From NCBI RefSeq assembly GCF_052324685.1, contig NC_135219.1:22599316-22663315 (forward strand): a stretch of 64,000 nucleotides of DNA. The letters run 5' to 3'. Below the pieces are notes generated by a model that did not search any database, was not told the DNA's origin, and saw nothing but the letters and a program-made list of their open reading frames with translations. The position numbers and the translations under genes were made by a program. The DNA is from Brachyhypopomus gauderio. Taxonomy: Eukaryota; Chordata; Actinopteri; Gymnotiformes; Hypopomidae. Shown in pieces: positions 35,051 to 47,076 of the stretch. How positions within the stretch are numbered: the first letter of the stretch is position 1; each line of letters starts with the position of its first letter.

Positions 35051-35402
35051 TGTGACGCTGGCGTGCCGGAGGAAGGAGGAGACACGACGAACGTCTTGGA
35101 GTGACACACAGAACGTTTATTAAACAAAAACACGCAAAGCCCAGCACAGATGGTGCAAGCACGCCGACGCGGATGCTTGCACGGGCATGAACTTTAGACA
35201 AAGACGAGCACAAGACACTGCGCGAACGCACATTAAATAGGTGATTAACACAGACCCTCGTGATCTCGAGACAAGGCACAGGTGAGACTACGAACACGCT
35301 CACAGACAACCCACACCCACAGAAGTACATATATGGACACAACGACACGCAGACAACGTAACGGCACGCCCACAGGGAAGGGTCCGGAGCTGTTCCGTAA
35401 CA
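35051..35402 (-). repeat. LTR (5' LTR in element orientation)
   Basis: 352 bp, near identical to 33,041-33,392. Confidence 0.92.
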
Positions 35403-36429
35403 ATACTACACAATAAACTGAGAATGATATAAGATAACTAGTGCTGTTAGTTGACATTATTGTTTATATTTTAGAATCCCATTTAATATAAATCTTTTCA
35501 ACTTTGAGAACATTGTAAAAATCCATAGTAACCATCTTTTTGTGTTTTTTATATTTTTTTAGTCAGTTCAGTTGTCATGATTGTTGAAGTTCAACTGTCA
35601 AAATAAAGAGATTGAAAGTATGTATTATGGCTGAGCTTTTATTATTGCTTTTATTGTTTTGGTTAATGTTTTTACATTATTTTAAATGTTGTTTGTTAAT
35701 TTATGTAAGTACACCATTCTTTTATCTGCTGAAATAAAAGGTAACTGTAAAATGTTCATGTAAGCTGGAATTTAAAGACCAAAATAACCACAAAAATATT
35801 TGTTTACAGACATGTATTGTAATACTGGTAGTTTTAACAGAAACTTAAGATGTTAATACATCCCAAGCACCGTAAATTATTAGGAAAGAGTAGCATATTT
35901 ATTGGACCATTGGATGTTAAATTAAACACATAACTTTTGAAACTACTTTTATATAGGGTTAAAAATATATAATTTTACATTATTTTTGTGTATTTAAAAA
36001 ACAGAATCCAATTATTTTAATGTTGAAATCTCATTGATAAACAGTACATTGTAAGAGTTTGTGTGTTGATCAACCAACATTTAACAGTTATCCACTGTAA
36101 GTTTATAGGATATGAACATATATTCACAGATTACCTCTGTACTTTGACAAGTTTATTTGTAGATTGTTTAAATAATACCATGAAGTAACCTAATTATGCT
36201 GTTATTTTAACATTCTAGCTGTGTTTTCTTACAACGAAAATTTGTAATTTTACTCAAATTTGGCTGTGAAATTACAAAGAATAAATACAGGGGAAATCTG
36301 TAATTTTACAGTAATTCATTGAATTATGTGTGGTATTTTACTGTAATTTTACGGTAACTGTTTGGCAACTTTTGCTGCCGGACATGTTACCCTTTTTTTT
36401 TATGACTTTTTTTTTTTAACAGTGTAGAG

Positions 36430-37409
36430 CAGGCGTACTCAACTAAATTTGTCCGCGGTCCAATTTTGGCAGATACCTGTGACCTGAGGTCCGGTGCGGC
36501 GGGGGTGGCGAACGTAAGTTGTTGAGCGGGGGGGGGACGGTGCGCGAACGGTGGAGGCGTTTATACTTTCGCGAGCGTCACTGCAGTGTTCTCCGAAACG
36601 ATAGGCGTTTTGTCCGAAACGATATGTGGTAGAAACACCCCTCAAAACAGGGGAATGAACATTTACCTGACCAATTTTAATGTTGCTATATGTTTCAGGT
36701 TTGAAAAGTGCTGGAATTTAGGTTAAAGTACTTTAAAATGCTTGAAATTGTAACTACTTGTAAACAACTTGTTTGTTGTTTCACAACAAATAGCTGTCTG
36801 ACTGAATAGTTCTCTTGTATTAGGTTCTTGTAATTCCAGGACGAAACATGAGAGAACGTGAAGACGTGAAGATTGGGCGTTTTTTAAATAAACAACCATT
36901 ACATAATGTGATAAAAAGCGAATTATTTCGAGTATATGTATAAATATTTAACTTAATTATGTTTAACATGCTGGGAAATATTGAAATGGACCTTGAAAGT
37001 GACGTACAAGTGCTTTAATTCCACCTTATAAAGGTGTATGAACCCTGAAAACGTGACTTTGTTCATTGCGCTGAAGCGCGGCGCGAAGTTACAAAAGTCG
37101 AGAGGTGCACGACCTCGCGAACCGACAGCGCGCGAGGCACTCGCGCACACGCGGAGCCACAGCGATTACGTCATTTTCGCCGCGCGGACCCTCGCGCCGC
37201 TCGCGAAGCGTCACCAGGCAGGCTTGTTGTGGGGGGGGGGGGGGGGGGGCGAACGTAACACTCGTGACGGAGTGTTTTTTCAATAGCCCTGAAATAAATG
37301 CTACGGTTTTGTTTTGGTCCGTATCCAGTTAATCAGGAATGAGATTGGGTCCGGACAGGACTGCGTTCGGGTCCGGATCCGGACCGCGGTCCGCCAGTTG
37401 AGTTCCCTG
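36430..37409. mobile_element. hAT element (CAGGCGTACTCAACT), non-autonomous
   Basis: The ends caggcgtactcaact and agttgagttccctg form hAT-type inverted repeats, with a perfect 8-bp target duplication gtgtagag (36,422-36,429 and 37,410-37,417). The interior includes the gaaatattgaaatggacctt / gaagcgcggcgcg sequence seen at 37.8, 62.2 and 62.3 kb and the aaatacgagcctcttg-type block seen in segment X. No transposase frame. It landed exactly at the right edge of the 24.7-36.4 kb composite. Confidence 0.85.
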
Positions 37410-37436
37410 GTGTAGAGCATGGGTTAAAGTTCTCCG

Positions 37437-38090
37437 TCACTACGACGGATTTCCGTCATTTGATTTTTTGGGGGGAAAATTCCGTCAAATCATAATAAAC
37501 CACACACGCGCGTGTTCTGTTTTGTGGCCGAAATATGATCCTGTCACTGGCGCTCATCAGCGCTGGATGGATGACGGCTGTGTCATTTGATTGACTTGCG
37601 GGTCATTGCGCATTGAACAATTCTCTTTTATCACGTTAACAAATACGAGCCTCTTGTAATTCCAGGACGAAACATGAGAGAACGTGAAGACGTTAAGATT
37701 GGGCATTTTGAAATACCACCATTAAATAATGTGATAAAAAAGCGAATTATTTAGAATCATTTCGAGTACATGTATAACTATTTAACTTTATTAAGATTAA
37801 CGTGCTGGGAAATATTGAAATGGACCTTGAAAGTGACGTACAAGTGCTTGAATTTCACCTTGTAAATGTGTATGAACTCCGCAAATATGACTTCACCGCC
37901 GTCATCCATCCAGCGCTGATGAGCGCCAGTGAGAGAATCATATATATGTATATAATCGCACGCCGAAAATGACGCAATCGCGGTAGCTCCACCCGTGCGC
38001 GAGAGCCTCGCGCGCTGGCGATTCGCGAGGTCGTGCACCTCTCGAATTTTGTAACTTCGCACGCGCCGCGCTTCAACGCAATGAACTAAT
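37437..38090. repeat. Second, rearranged copy of the same hAT-like repeat
   Basis: Carries a gacggatttccgtcatttg motif, the block at 37,620-37,740 shared with segment X, and the caagtgcttgaatttcacc block. Ends are not clear. Confidence 0.6.
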
Positions 38091-38099
38091 CATTAAGTA

Positions 38100-39050
38100 T
38101 TCATTTGTTCATTCATTTTGAATATTATAATGTCATGTCCATACTATAAAGTGACTACATTTAAATTTTTATTTGAATTTGTAGTGAAATCTAGAAGTTA
38201 TGGTTATTTATACTGAAGAATCTCTCCACCGATGACATACATTTCTTCATTTAGCTTTAATACAGTCTGAGAAAATAGGCGCATTTCTTCCATTTAAAAT
38301 GTTAACTTTTTTATTTCTAAACCAACATGGATGGTGTTGTTCTGCTGGTATTTAAAAGCTCTATCCAGTGGTGTGATTTAATTTGCCATTTTTGGATATT
38401 TAATTTTTTTGTAACATACCTACTTAAATCAGGTAATCTTACGGCAAACAAGAGAGCTTCATACCTTTTAAAACTCACCAGGATTCACTAAATTTGATTT
38501 GATCTTTAAATAATTTTATGGAAGAGGACCCCCAGATAACTTATATCTAGACATAGAGACATTTATGTACATTTATTGCTCAGGTGTTGCATTTTGCTGC
38601 TTCATAAATTCTTTCTTCTCTCCTTACACAGGCTGTTTAGATAAATATACAAGGCCTTGTCCCAACTACACCACATTGTGAGTAATTGCTGGCATTGTCT
38701 TTTGCCAGGACAAATTTTCAGTCAAATGAAGATTTCTTGCTTTAACCCATGGTGTAGAGACGCACTTTTGTCACAATGTACTTTTGGAGCCCAGTGCAAA
38801 ACATCACGAGAAACTTTATTGGTATATGCACAGTAAAGAAACGTGTTGCTCTGTACAACAAAATAGTAATAAAGCAAGTAATGAAGGATAAAATAAGCAT
38901 GCAACATTATGATAAGTATTCATAAATGGAAATGTAAACTAAACAGAAATATAAACTGCTAAGAAGTTTATGTACATACAGTCATTGTGCAGTAGCGAGC
39001 TACATTGCTTGTTGTCAGACTGGTATGAAAACCCAATAGACTCAGCACAC
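38100..39050. other. AT-rich sequence, no gene recognised
   Basis: No frame with a recognisable domain and no clear terminal repeats. It lies just downstream of the piggyBac stop codon, so the element's 3' end may be here, but I could not find a TTAA-flanked end. Confidence 0.4.
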
Positions 39051-41735
39051 TTACAAATTGTCTAAACACACCTGGCACTGCCACATAATCTCCTTTCTGC
39101 ATTTGCCACATGTGAACCTTTTACAAAAACCACAACGCTTAGTGGCACGGTTACTCTTGCAGCCACACTTAACCTGGCACAATGCCCTTTTCCCTGTGTC
39201 AGGTGTGGGTTGTTGCTGCTGAAACTCTACCTTGGACACCTCCTTGGCTTCCATATGAGACTGTGCAAGTTCTGTTGCAAGCTTCACCAAGAACTCGGAC
39301 CGTCTCTCTTTTACCCCAGTGCATGCTTGAAAAAGCACATGTGCATTCAGGCATGAAATGTCAATCATGTTATAAAACACAGCGACTGGCCAACGCCGTG
39401 TTCCTGAACGTACACTGTACTTTCGCACCATCTGGTCCATGACATCCACACCACATTTTAGGCTGTTGTAGTCTGTGATTGTGTTTGGCTTTTTTTTTCG
39501 GGTGTCTCCAATCTCCACCGTACTGTGCATGCTACTGAGGATGCAGAAAGTCTTTTTCCGTCTGGGCGCGTAAACGGTCAGCGTGGCACCAGAGGTTGAA
39601 AACACCTGTGTACTAAATTCCTCACGGCCCAAATTCTTTTTGACAGAGTCTGGAAGCTCACGACGAATCTTGTTTACTGTGCCAAGGAGGGTGGTCTTCC
39701 GGCCCAGCAACTGCCTTGCTAGTGACAGTGAGGTGAAAAAATTGTCTGTGGTAACAGTTCTTCCTTGGTCCATAAATGGTTCCATAAGCTTCATCACCAC
39801 ATTTTCCGATAGTCTTTCCCCGACGGGACGACTGGAGTCTTTGCCAAGATATGGGATGATGTTGCATACATACTTGGATTTCAGGTCACATGCCACCCAG
39901 AACTTTATCCCAAACTTGTCGGGTTTTGTTGCAATGTACTGAAGAAAAGAGCAACGGGTCTTAGTTGGAAAAAGTTGCTCATCTATGGTGATATGCCTTC
40001 CTGGGTTGTAACAAGTGATGCAATTGGCAGCGAAAGACCCCCAAACATTAGAGATTGCAGCAAACCGGTCAGTTGCAGCTCGTTCACTGCGTGTGTACTT
40101 GTCGTCAAAGTGAAGGTGCTGCATGATGTTCTGGAAGCGGTTTCGCGACATAATCTTGGTGATTAAGGGCACTCCCAGTGTTGTAGACCATGAGTCATGC
40201 ACCGCTGGAAGGCGCACAACACCTCGCAGGATGAGGATTGCAATGAACGCCTTTAGCTCAGCGAGGGACATGAACCAGTTTTCTTGCTGTGTCTGGCGTG
40301 CATGCTGGACAGTCCACCCCTGTATGATCCGAAGCATTTCAATAGAAACGAAACAGAGGAAACTCTGTAAGCGACTCAATACTTTCCGTAGGGCAAACGC
40401 AGTTGGCTCTCCATTCGTGGGATTGCATTTACTTGGGCTTGGATGCACTCCGTCATGTCTTCCGATCTGTTCTTCATGCCACACTGTGCCGTCTTTTGCA
40501 GTCTCTGTCAGCCGCCCGTGTGTCTCCACGCGACCCCTCTTTACTGGTGATGAAGTCTCCTCATCTACAGGACCATATGTTTGAGATTTGATTAGTGAAA
40601 GGTTGAAATAATGTGAAATTGACAAACATAATATTTGAAACGTAGCCGGCGATTGGCGGGTTCACACACAAATAGGCATTTTGGCCTTAATGGGGGGGGT
40701 GTGTGCATAAATAAATTAATGTGCACAAAAAGATTCAATTGAGGCACTAAAGGCCCAAAACGATCAAAATGTGTATTGGGAAATTGAGTCAGATCAAAGA
40801 ACTAAATCACATGCTGAGATCAGCAGTGTGTGTGTGTGTGTGTGTGTGTGGGGGGTCTTATGTATGTACTATTCAGTCAGTTCCAGTATTTGGCCAGTAA
40901 ATGGAGCCCATGTAATACCATACTGATATTACAGTAATGAAATAAGACATTTTAGTGAAATAAAAGGTTCATTTCTGGTCAAGCAGTGCACCTTTTGTTA
41001 TGAGATCTAATTGCAAAGTTATTTATCTCATTGACCTGACTCATACAAGACCCTTTATTTGTCTGTATTCTGCATAACAGGATTGCAGCATGAGTTTTTA
41101 TGATTTCTTAGGTTTTTGGACAATGCAGCGACAGGCCAATTTGAACCAAACTTGGCATACCTGAAGGACCTGTCTATAAAAGGCTTTGAAATTGGGAGTT
41201 GATCAACATGTTTATATGAATTATAGCAATATAGGTCATATATGGCCTCAATGATATCATGGGAAAATGGACCCACCTGAAAATAAAAAAAATCCAACAA
41301 TTTTTTAAAATAGTTTACCTACAGTGTCTACAGATTATGCCCATGCCACTCTTGCCATCATTGGATCAAATTCCTAGGACTAGTTCGAAAAGTGCCATTT
41401 TCAAACAATTGATGAATGTGACAAAACTGCGCCTTTTTTTAATAGGACTTGTAATTGCAAAGTTGTCAGGTGGACTGCAAGGAATCAAAAGAATCAAGTT
41501 TCATTTTCCTAAGCAAAGATTTGGAAAAGTTATGCATGATTCACAAATAGTGCCATCTAGTGGCCAAATTTTTCAAAACTGCACAGTGTGACAGTCCTGA
41601 GATGTGTGTGAACCCTAAATTGCAAAAATAGGTTTCCCCACACTACGTGTGTGAACCCCAATTATAATTCCAAAACATCTCAAGTATGCCACCTTGGAAG
41701 TAATGTAGGATTGTTTTCACACAGCAATACGTGGC

Positions 41736-41767
<32 letters not shown>

Positions 41768-42071
41768 TTTATCTTTTGAAAAAATGTCAATAGGTAAAGA
41801 TATTTCTACATAAATTTATACAATAAACCCTCAACTACTTGAAATAGAATAATATTCGAGTAATTTTAACTTATCCAGATGGTACTTTTTGCAGTGTCTC
41901 TTCCAAAAACACAACAGCCATAACTGACAAACAAAAATAGGAAATCTTACCAGAAGAGATTTCAGAGTCACTACTCGGATCAAGAGTTATTTCTCCTCCA
42001 TCGGAGTCACAAGGGTCGACATGGTTGAGGACCACGTCCAAAGCCTGCTGTGTTCTGCAAACCTTTGCCAT
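39051..42071 (-). CDS. piggyBac transposase, two exons, apparently intact
   Basis: Exon 1 (42071-41951, start MAKVCRTQQALDVV, acidic SDSEISS end) splices at gtaaga to exon 2 (40564-39051, acceptor tcctgtag). The joined phase (1+2) makes the D of DEETSSPVKRG, giving about 544 residues, the usual piggyBac length. The DDE_Tnp_1_7 domain shows three catalytic aspartates in TIDEQLFP, TTDNFFTSL and GVDVMDQMV, and the C-terminus is a Cys-rich finger (CQVKCGCKS..CGFCKRFTCGKC..CQVC) that binds the element's ends. No stop or frameshift is visible. The 1.4 kb intron carries the dispersed repeat 41,093-41,750. Terminal repeats and TTAA sites were not located, so mobility is unknown; a domesticated PGBD-like gene is possible. 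Confidence 0.85.
40830..40853. repeat. GT microsatellite
   Basis: Perfect (GT)n followed by a G-run, in the piggyBac intron. Confidence 0.85.
41093..41750. repeat. Dispersed repeat, copy 2 (partner at 1-655)
   Basis: Same sequence and orientation as 1-655 with few differences, ending in (TA)n. It lies inside the piggyBac intron. A shorter related stretch is at about 42,593-42,660. Confidence 0.85.
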
Positions 42072-42344
42072 CTTTGCTTCTAAGTCAACAGAGTAAGTGA
42101 AATATAGCAACATGGATTTTTATCCACATGTAGGTGGATACATACATAATAGTCATAATAGTTCACACTACCACCCATCACACCCATACCTGTTCACTGT
42201 TACCTGGTACCGGCATATTTCGATCTAATGGCTGCAACAACATTTAAAAATATATATAGAACCCATCTCAGTTACCTCCATTGTGTATATTTATAATATT
42301 GTAATATAGTACTATAGTGAGAAACCTTTAATCTATTTTATTTC

Positions 42345-42815
42345 ACTATTTCTTCTCCATCGGAGTCAATGGATCAACACAGTTCACACAATCACCCATC
42401 CCCCCCGTTTAGCATTACCTAGTAGTGGCTGCATGTACATAAAGGATGGCTTTTATTAGACCTTTATTCTATTTTATTTCACTTAGCATGTAGCCAGATA
42501 TTTATTAAAGTCTATGCACTTTATTAACAAGTTTCCTATGTCTGCAGTCATCTCTCTCCATTATTAAACTGACAACGACATTATTTGAACTATAATTCTA
42601 AAACATCTCAAGTCTGCCTCCTTTGTACTAATTTTGGATTGTTCTCACTGCAAAAGGAGACATGCTGATTGGTCAAAAATAGCTAAAGTTCTGATTTTTT
42701 CTTAAAGGGTTTTTTTTCTTCTCCATCTGAGTCAATGTATCAACAGTTCCCACAATCACCCATCCCCCCGTTTAGCATTACCAAGTAGTGGCTGCATGTA
42801 CATAACAAAGGATGG
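42345..42815. repeat. Imperfect direct repeat, period about 360 bp
   Basis: The tract from ttcttctccatcggagtcaa to gtggctgcatgtacataa occurs at about 42,350-42,450 and again at about 42,715-42,805. No coding content. The second copy runs into a hAT-like end (ggagtttggacacctctg, about 42,840-42,857). Confidence 0.7.
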
Positions 42816-42859
42816 CCTAAACATTTGGCCTGCGGGCCGGAGTTTGGACACCTCTGCAT

Positions 42860-44155
42860 TAGGCCATCACGCCCATTAGTGCAGTTTTCATTAGCCTGCA
42901 GCAAATTCTGAAAATACTATTGAATATGGCCCGCATAAGGAGCATGAGCTCAACTCTGCCTGGCCTAATGGGATGCAAATTACCCCAGCACTGCCATTTG
43001 GCACTCTCTGCAAGAAGGAGTCGTATGAAAATGCTGGTAGTTCCAGTGTTAAAAGATTACAGTACCTTTAACAGTCACTACTACGACAAATTAACAGAAT
43101 TGTTGTGCATTTGTCAACGTACCAGAGGTGTCACACGTCGAAAAGGCTCTGACAATACGGCTTTTAGCAACGGCAAACATCAACTACGGAATAGAATAGA
43201 AAAACCGGTAACGTCTAAACAAATGCTTACCAATTGCTGCAGCGCTTCAACAGCTACTTGCAAGGAGCACCTTTCCTGCTCAGAAGAAAGATTGAAATGT
43301 GGCCAAGACAGGCCAAGATGGTGGTTTTATATTGTGAGTTCTCGAGGACCCTTAGGTATCCTGATGAGGCGCCTATTCAAAACATCAACGAGTGTATCAA
43401 AATAAGAGTTCACTGTCACGTCAAACGTTTGTTTGTTTTTGTTTCTGTTGCATGTTTTGTGTGTTGTAGTGTGATCACTGTTTTCAGAGTGTTTGTCTGT
43501 ATATCTTACCTTGTAGGGACTTCTGCAAGTAAGGGCCTGAATAAATGGCATGTAGACATTTGTAATTAAACATTACATGCATCATACAAGTGATTCAAAT
43601 AAAATAAGTATATATTATATACATATAATATATACATATACAAATGATATATACTATATAATATATATTATATACATATATACAAGGCAAGGCAAAGTTT
43701 TTGCAGATGTTGGATGGGAGGACTTGGCAGTTTGGAAGGGTAAGTCCAGTGTGGATTAATACATATTTAGGTGTTCTTTAGGACTTTTAATTTTAACTTA
43801 TTAAATTGTAACCTTGCTAATTGGGAAGATACATGGAGACATGTTCCAGAGAAGCTTCATGGAGTACTCATTGTGCAAGTTTCAGTGTGACAAAACTTCA
43901 CATGCTTCACTCTGCTTGTACCCGAACATGACTGCCGTTTGTGCAGATGGCAACAGAAAACTCTATAGGTTTTGACAGTCAGCAGGGTAAAACTGCTTTA
44001 TGCATAATAAATGTATGTAAAATGTATGCAACTGTAGGTATCGGGGGTGGACTGGCATACATTACTACCGGGGATTTCCCCGGTGGGCCAAGGGGAAGTA
44101 TTGTTTCCATTCTAATGGGAGGTAAAAGTTAATATGTTTTACAAAACCCCTTAAC
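42860..44155. other. No gene recognised; AT-rich simple sequence at 43,575-43,690
   Basis: A 161-codon frame at 42,920-43,405 shows no recognisable domain or codon pattern. A palindromic (TA)n-rich tract lies at 43,575-43,690. Confidence 0.45.
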
Positions 44156-45021
44156 CTGGGGGGTATTCCACGAAGCGAGCTAACTCAGTAAGCCGGGCTT
44201 TTTAAGACAAGCCTGGCTCATTTTGCTCAAATTCGGTTCCACGAAAGAGGCTAGACTTGAGCCTCGCTCAGTTACTACAGCAACATATACGTTTGAACTA
44301 ACCTGCTCCGTACCAGGCTAGAGTTGAAGCTTAGCTTAGCGGGACCGCTTCTATTGGCTCAGCAGCGTGATGTCAGTCTCGCCATCCGGGAAACAAAATT
44401 GAGGAACAAGGTTCCGCTGCAATTCTATCCATTAAATTGCTGTGGATGTAGCATATCATATCATATTTTTATACATTTAATGGAGTACTGTAATTATTAG
44501 TTTGGAATGATTGCAGGTCATTATTATCAAAATTTAATAATTATATTTCCAAATGCAATTTATATTTCGATCTTCAGAGTACATATTCATTGTTAATCAG
44601 CGAGGTTTTTGCACATTTTAATGTATTGGTTTAATCTTAACAAATTCAGGTCAGTGTAAAATGGAATACAGTGTCTAATCGCAGTTTTGGTCAACAAACA
44701 TACATTAGCATAAACACTATATCACAAAAATACAATTCTTTGTACCTGAGTATTAATAATAACTGAGTAATTTAGGTGAAGATACTTTTAGGTATATATT
44801 TATCCCCACACTTCCTCTTTTGTGTTCAAATTACAAGCAAATCATATCACTCCGCAATTCACATATGTTCAGTATAAATAATGTAAATGTGTGGTTAACT
44901 TAATGGTGCAAAAAGGAAATGGATACAGACAACTACCTTACCAAGATTTTCATACAGGTGATACAAATAATCCAAAATGTATGCTATAAAAGAACAGCTA
45001 ACAGTGAAGGCTGAAGGCTGA

Positions 45022-46288
45022 TTGACCATGGCATGCCCATTTGTAGAAAATCCAGTAGATGAGGGAGCGTGTATAGTGCACAGAGCATTCATGCTACCAG
45101 CTCCAAGGTCATTCCAGGACAGGACAGATCCACTGGGCTTTCCGGATGACTACTTATTTGAGCACTACAGGTTCAGAAGACACAGTATTATATATCTTTG
45201 TAAATTACTGGGGCCATATATTGAGAAGAACACTAGACGTAGTAGAGCTCTTACCAAACCCCAAACGGTCTGTATCGCTTTGCACTTCTTTGCCAGCGGC
45301 GCATTTCTGTACAGCGTTGGGTATGCAGAACATCTTAGTAAGGCGACGGTCTGCTGCGAAATTCGATAGGTTTGTCTTGCGCTTAAGCGTTTCCTTAATA
45401 TATTCATTAAATTCCCTGGTCACAGAGGCATCCTTCCCATAAAAGAAGCTTTTTCAGAACAGCAGTAACTTGGAGTTAAATTTATATGACTTTAAAAGAG
45501 ACTCTTATCCAGAGCACTTACCGAAGTGCTCTGTATTCATCTTGATCAACTATTTCATGCTAAAATTCATTCAATTCAAAACAAATTGAATTCTCCAGGA
45601 TTTCCAAATGTCATTGGTGCTATAGACTGCACTCACATCAGGATAAAGGCTCCATCTGGACCCATGGAGGCAGACTATGTGAACTGAAAATCATTTCACA
45701 GCATCAATGTACAGGTACATGCAAGTTTTGCCCACCCAACAGAAATTGTAAAGCATGTCGCTCCATGGGTTTGAACAACTTTCACCCTTTGTCACTTTTG
45801 CCATTGTTCTAGATGGTTTGCACCAGCCAATTTCTGTTCTCCAACATTGAAGCAAAATGGCCCGGCTCGGTGCACAATATTTCGTGCCTCCTCACTGGCA
45901 CAGAGGTTTGCCGAAGGTAAGAATACTCCAACCACACAAAATAGTGCAGATTTGGCCTCAGTGTTTAACTCTACTCCTTATAATCGTAGGTGCTTTTCCT
46001 GGCTTACTGCTTGGGGATAGGGGTTACCCCTGCCAACCTTTTCTCCTTACCCCATATGCAGACTCTACAACAGATGCAGAGAGGAGGTTCAAGCGTGCAC
46101 ATTCAAAGACAAGGGCATGCATTGAGATGGCATTTGGACAGTTAAAGAGCAGATTTAACTGCTTGCGCCATCTCAGAGTGACCCCTGAGAGAGCCTGTGA
46201 CATTAAAGCAGCCTGTGCAGTTTTGCACAAGGTGGCAATACTGCAAAAAGGAGTAATGCCAAGAGTGCAGTTGGACTCTCCTGTCTGA
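45022..46288 (+). pseudogene. PIF/Harbinger (HARBI1-like) transposase, dead
   Basis: An N-terminal frame (GFPDDYLFEHYRFRRHSIIYL, LTKPQTVCIALHFFASGAF) ends in a TAG at 45,367-45,369. The same frame then continues (VCLALKRFLNIFIKFPGHRG). The DDE residues are visible: D in GAIDCTHIRIKAPSG (about 45,625), D in LLLGDRGYPC (about 46,014) and E in ACIEMAFGQLKSRFNCLRHL (about 46,120). A TGA at 45,684-45,686 replaces an expected arginine before KSFHSINVQ, and further frame changes occur at 45.75-45.9 kb. The catalytic residues survive but the frame has at least two stops, so the protein cannot be made from this copy. Confidence 0.82.
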
Positions 46289-46299
46289 CCCCTGGATAC

Positions 46300-46560
46300 C
46301 TCCCGGACTCTGCCCTCGCCTCTCGACCCTGGACCGCACTGACCACCGCTCCCACGCTACTGCTCTGCACCTGCCATACGTCACTGTGCTCATCGTGTGG
46401 CTAGTTACACAGAGTTATCCTAATAAAGATCGTGTTATTCCGCATCAGGATCCCTCTCAGCGTGTTCTATACGTTACAGACAGAAGTGTTACCGCCCGGT
46501 CTAGGTCAGACGGTAACAGCGAATTAATGTTGGAGTGATTGAGGAGTGAAATATAAAGGG
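46300..46560. mobile_element. LTR fragment(s) inside the Harbinger element
   Basis: About 46,300-46,481 resembles the 3' part of an LTR (C-rich tract, AATAAAG near 46,422, ending tacgttaca). The next bases begin tgttaccgcccggtc, like the start of another LTR. Target duplications were not found. Confidence 0.4.
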
Positions 46561-46904
46561 GAACCGACAACACGTTCAATAACATGTATTTGGACCACAT
46601 GAAAATGCAGAAAATGCAAGATGTAACAAGCATTGGCTTAGCACCACTGACTTCAGGTAGTGCAACACAACACACATTCCACAGCACATCACGCTCCCTC
46701 GGGAGAACAGCACAATCACACAGCAACAACTCATCACGCTCCCGTAAGAGAATAGTACAATGTGTACAGTAATAACTCATCTCGCTCCTGCAAGAGAATA
46801 GTACATATCAGGGTACATATCAGGACCTAACAGAAGTATAGTCAAGATTGAGAAGTATTTATTCATGTTGAACTGCATAACTACTACTCACTTGTTCTCT
46901 TGTA

Positions 46905-46962
46905 GAGGTGTGAGCTCTGGACATGGAGGTCTGAGGGTCTTCTCTCTGTTCTTCCATTTCCT
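46905..46962 (-). CDS. Harbinger Myb-like gene, downstream exon (partial)
   Basis: Minus-strand acceptor tgtttaaag precedes a frame with EMEEQREDPQTSMSRAHTS. It lies beyond the gypsy insertion from the Myb/SANT exons at 58.6-58.96 kb, so the retrotransposon sits in the intron between them. Exon limits toward lower coordinates are uncertain. Confidence 0.45.
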
Positions 46963-47076
46963 TTAAACACAACACAAATCATGAGATCACACAGCACATT
47001 AACAGACAGATACATAGACACACACGACTTACAGCTGGCCTTTCTGAACAGGCAGAAATTTCTTTCTGGTTGCTAA

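Larger units (their letters stand above)
33041..35402 (-). mobile_element. Complete short LTR retrotransposon with unusual ORF
   Basis: Two near-identical 352-bp LTRs (33,041-33,392 and 35,051-35,402) with TG..CA ends (minus strand TGTTACGGAACAG ... GCCAGCGTCACA) and a perfect 5-bp target duplication atact (33,036-33,040 and 35,403-35,407). The LTRs differ at only a handful of positions, so the insertion looks recent. The internal region is about 1.66 kb and carries one long minus-strand frame and no pol. A G-rich tract lies just before the downstream LTR, as expected of a polypurine tract. It interrupts segment Y'. Confidence 0.92.
31545..35510 (-). repeat. Inverted repeat segment Y' (partner 26,225-28,130)
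   Basis: Reverse complement of Y, interrupted by the LTR element 33,041-35,402. Contains RTE words (RVMCLKIEVEGLTLN, minus strand). Confidence 0.7.
24692..36424. mobile_element. Composite bounded by CACTGTAAAA inverted repeats with TA duplication
   Basis: The left end CACTGTAAAAAAAAA follows TA at 24,690-24,691, and the right end, whose reverse complement is CACTGTTAAAAAAAAA, precedes TA at 36,425-36,426. Subterminal sequence on both sides is built of words such as actgtaaa and ttttactgtaattttac, as in fish TA-target DNA transposons. The interior is a pile of later insertions, and no transposase of this element was recognised. It shares its terminal motif with the element at 49,431-52,930 but not its subterminal words. 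Confidence 0.65.

Noticed and set aside
34243..35055. Several long frames on the plus strand opposite the LTR element ORF (up to 161 codons)
   Set aside because: GC-rich sequence with few stops; the minus-strand frame has peptide repeats in the element orientation, so these are shadows.
37038..37332. Overlapping frames around the polyG tract
   Set aside because: They lie in a palindromic, GC-rich hAT interior; no plausible protein.
42920..43405. 161-codon plus-strand frame
   Set aside because: No domain, no homology recognised, AT-rich flanks; treated as chance.
43575..43690. Possible origin or CRISPR-like periodic tract
   Set aside because: Simple TA-rich microsatellite with no spacer structure.
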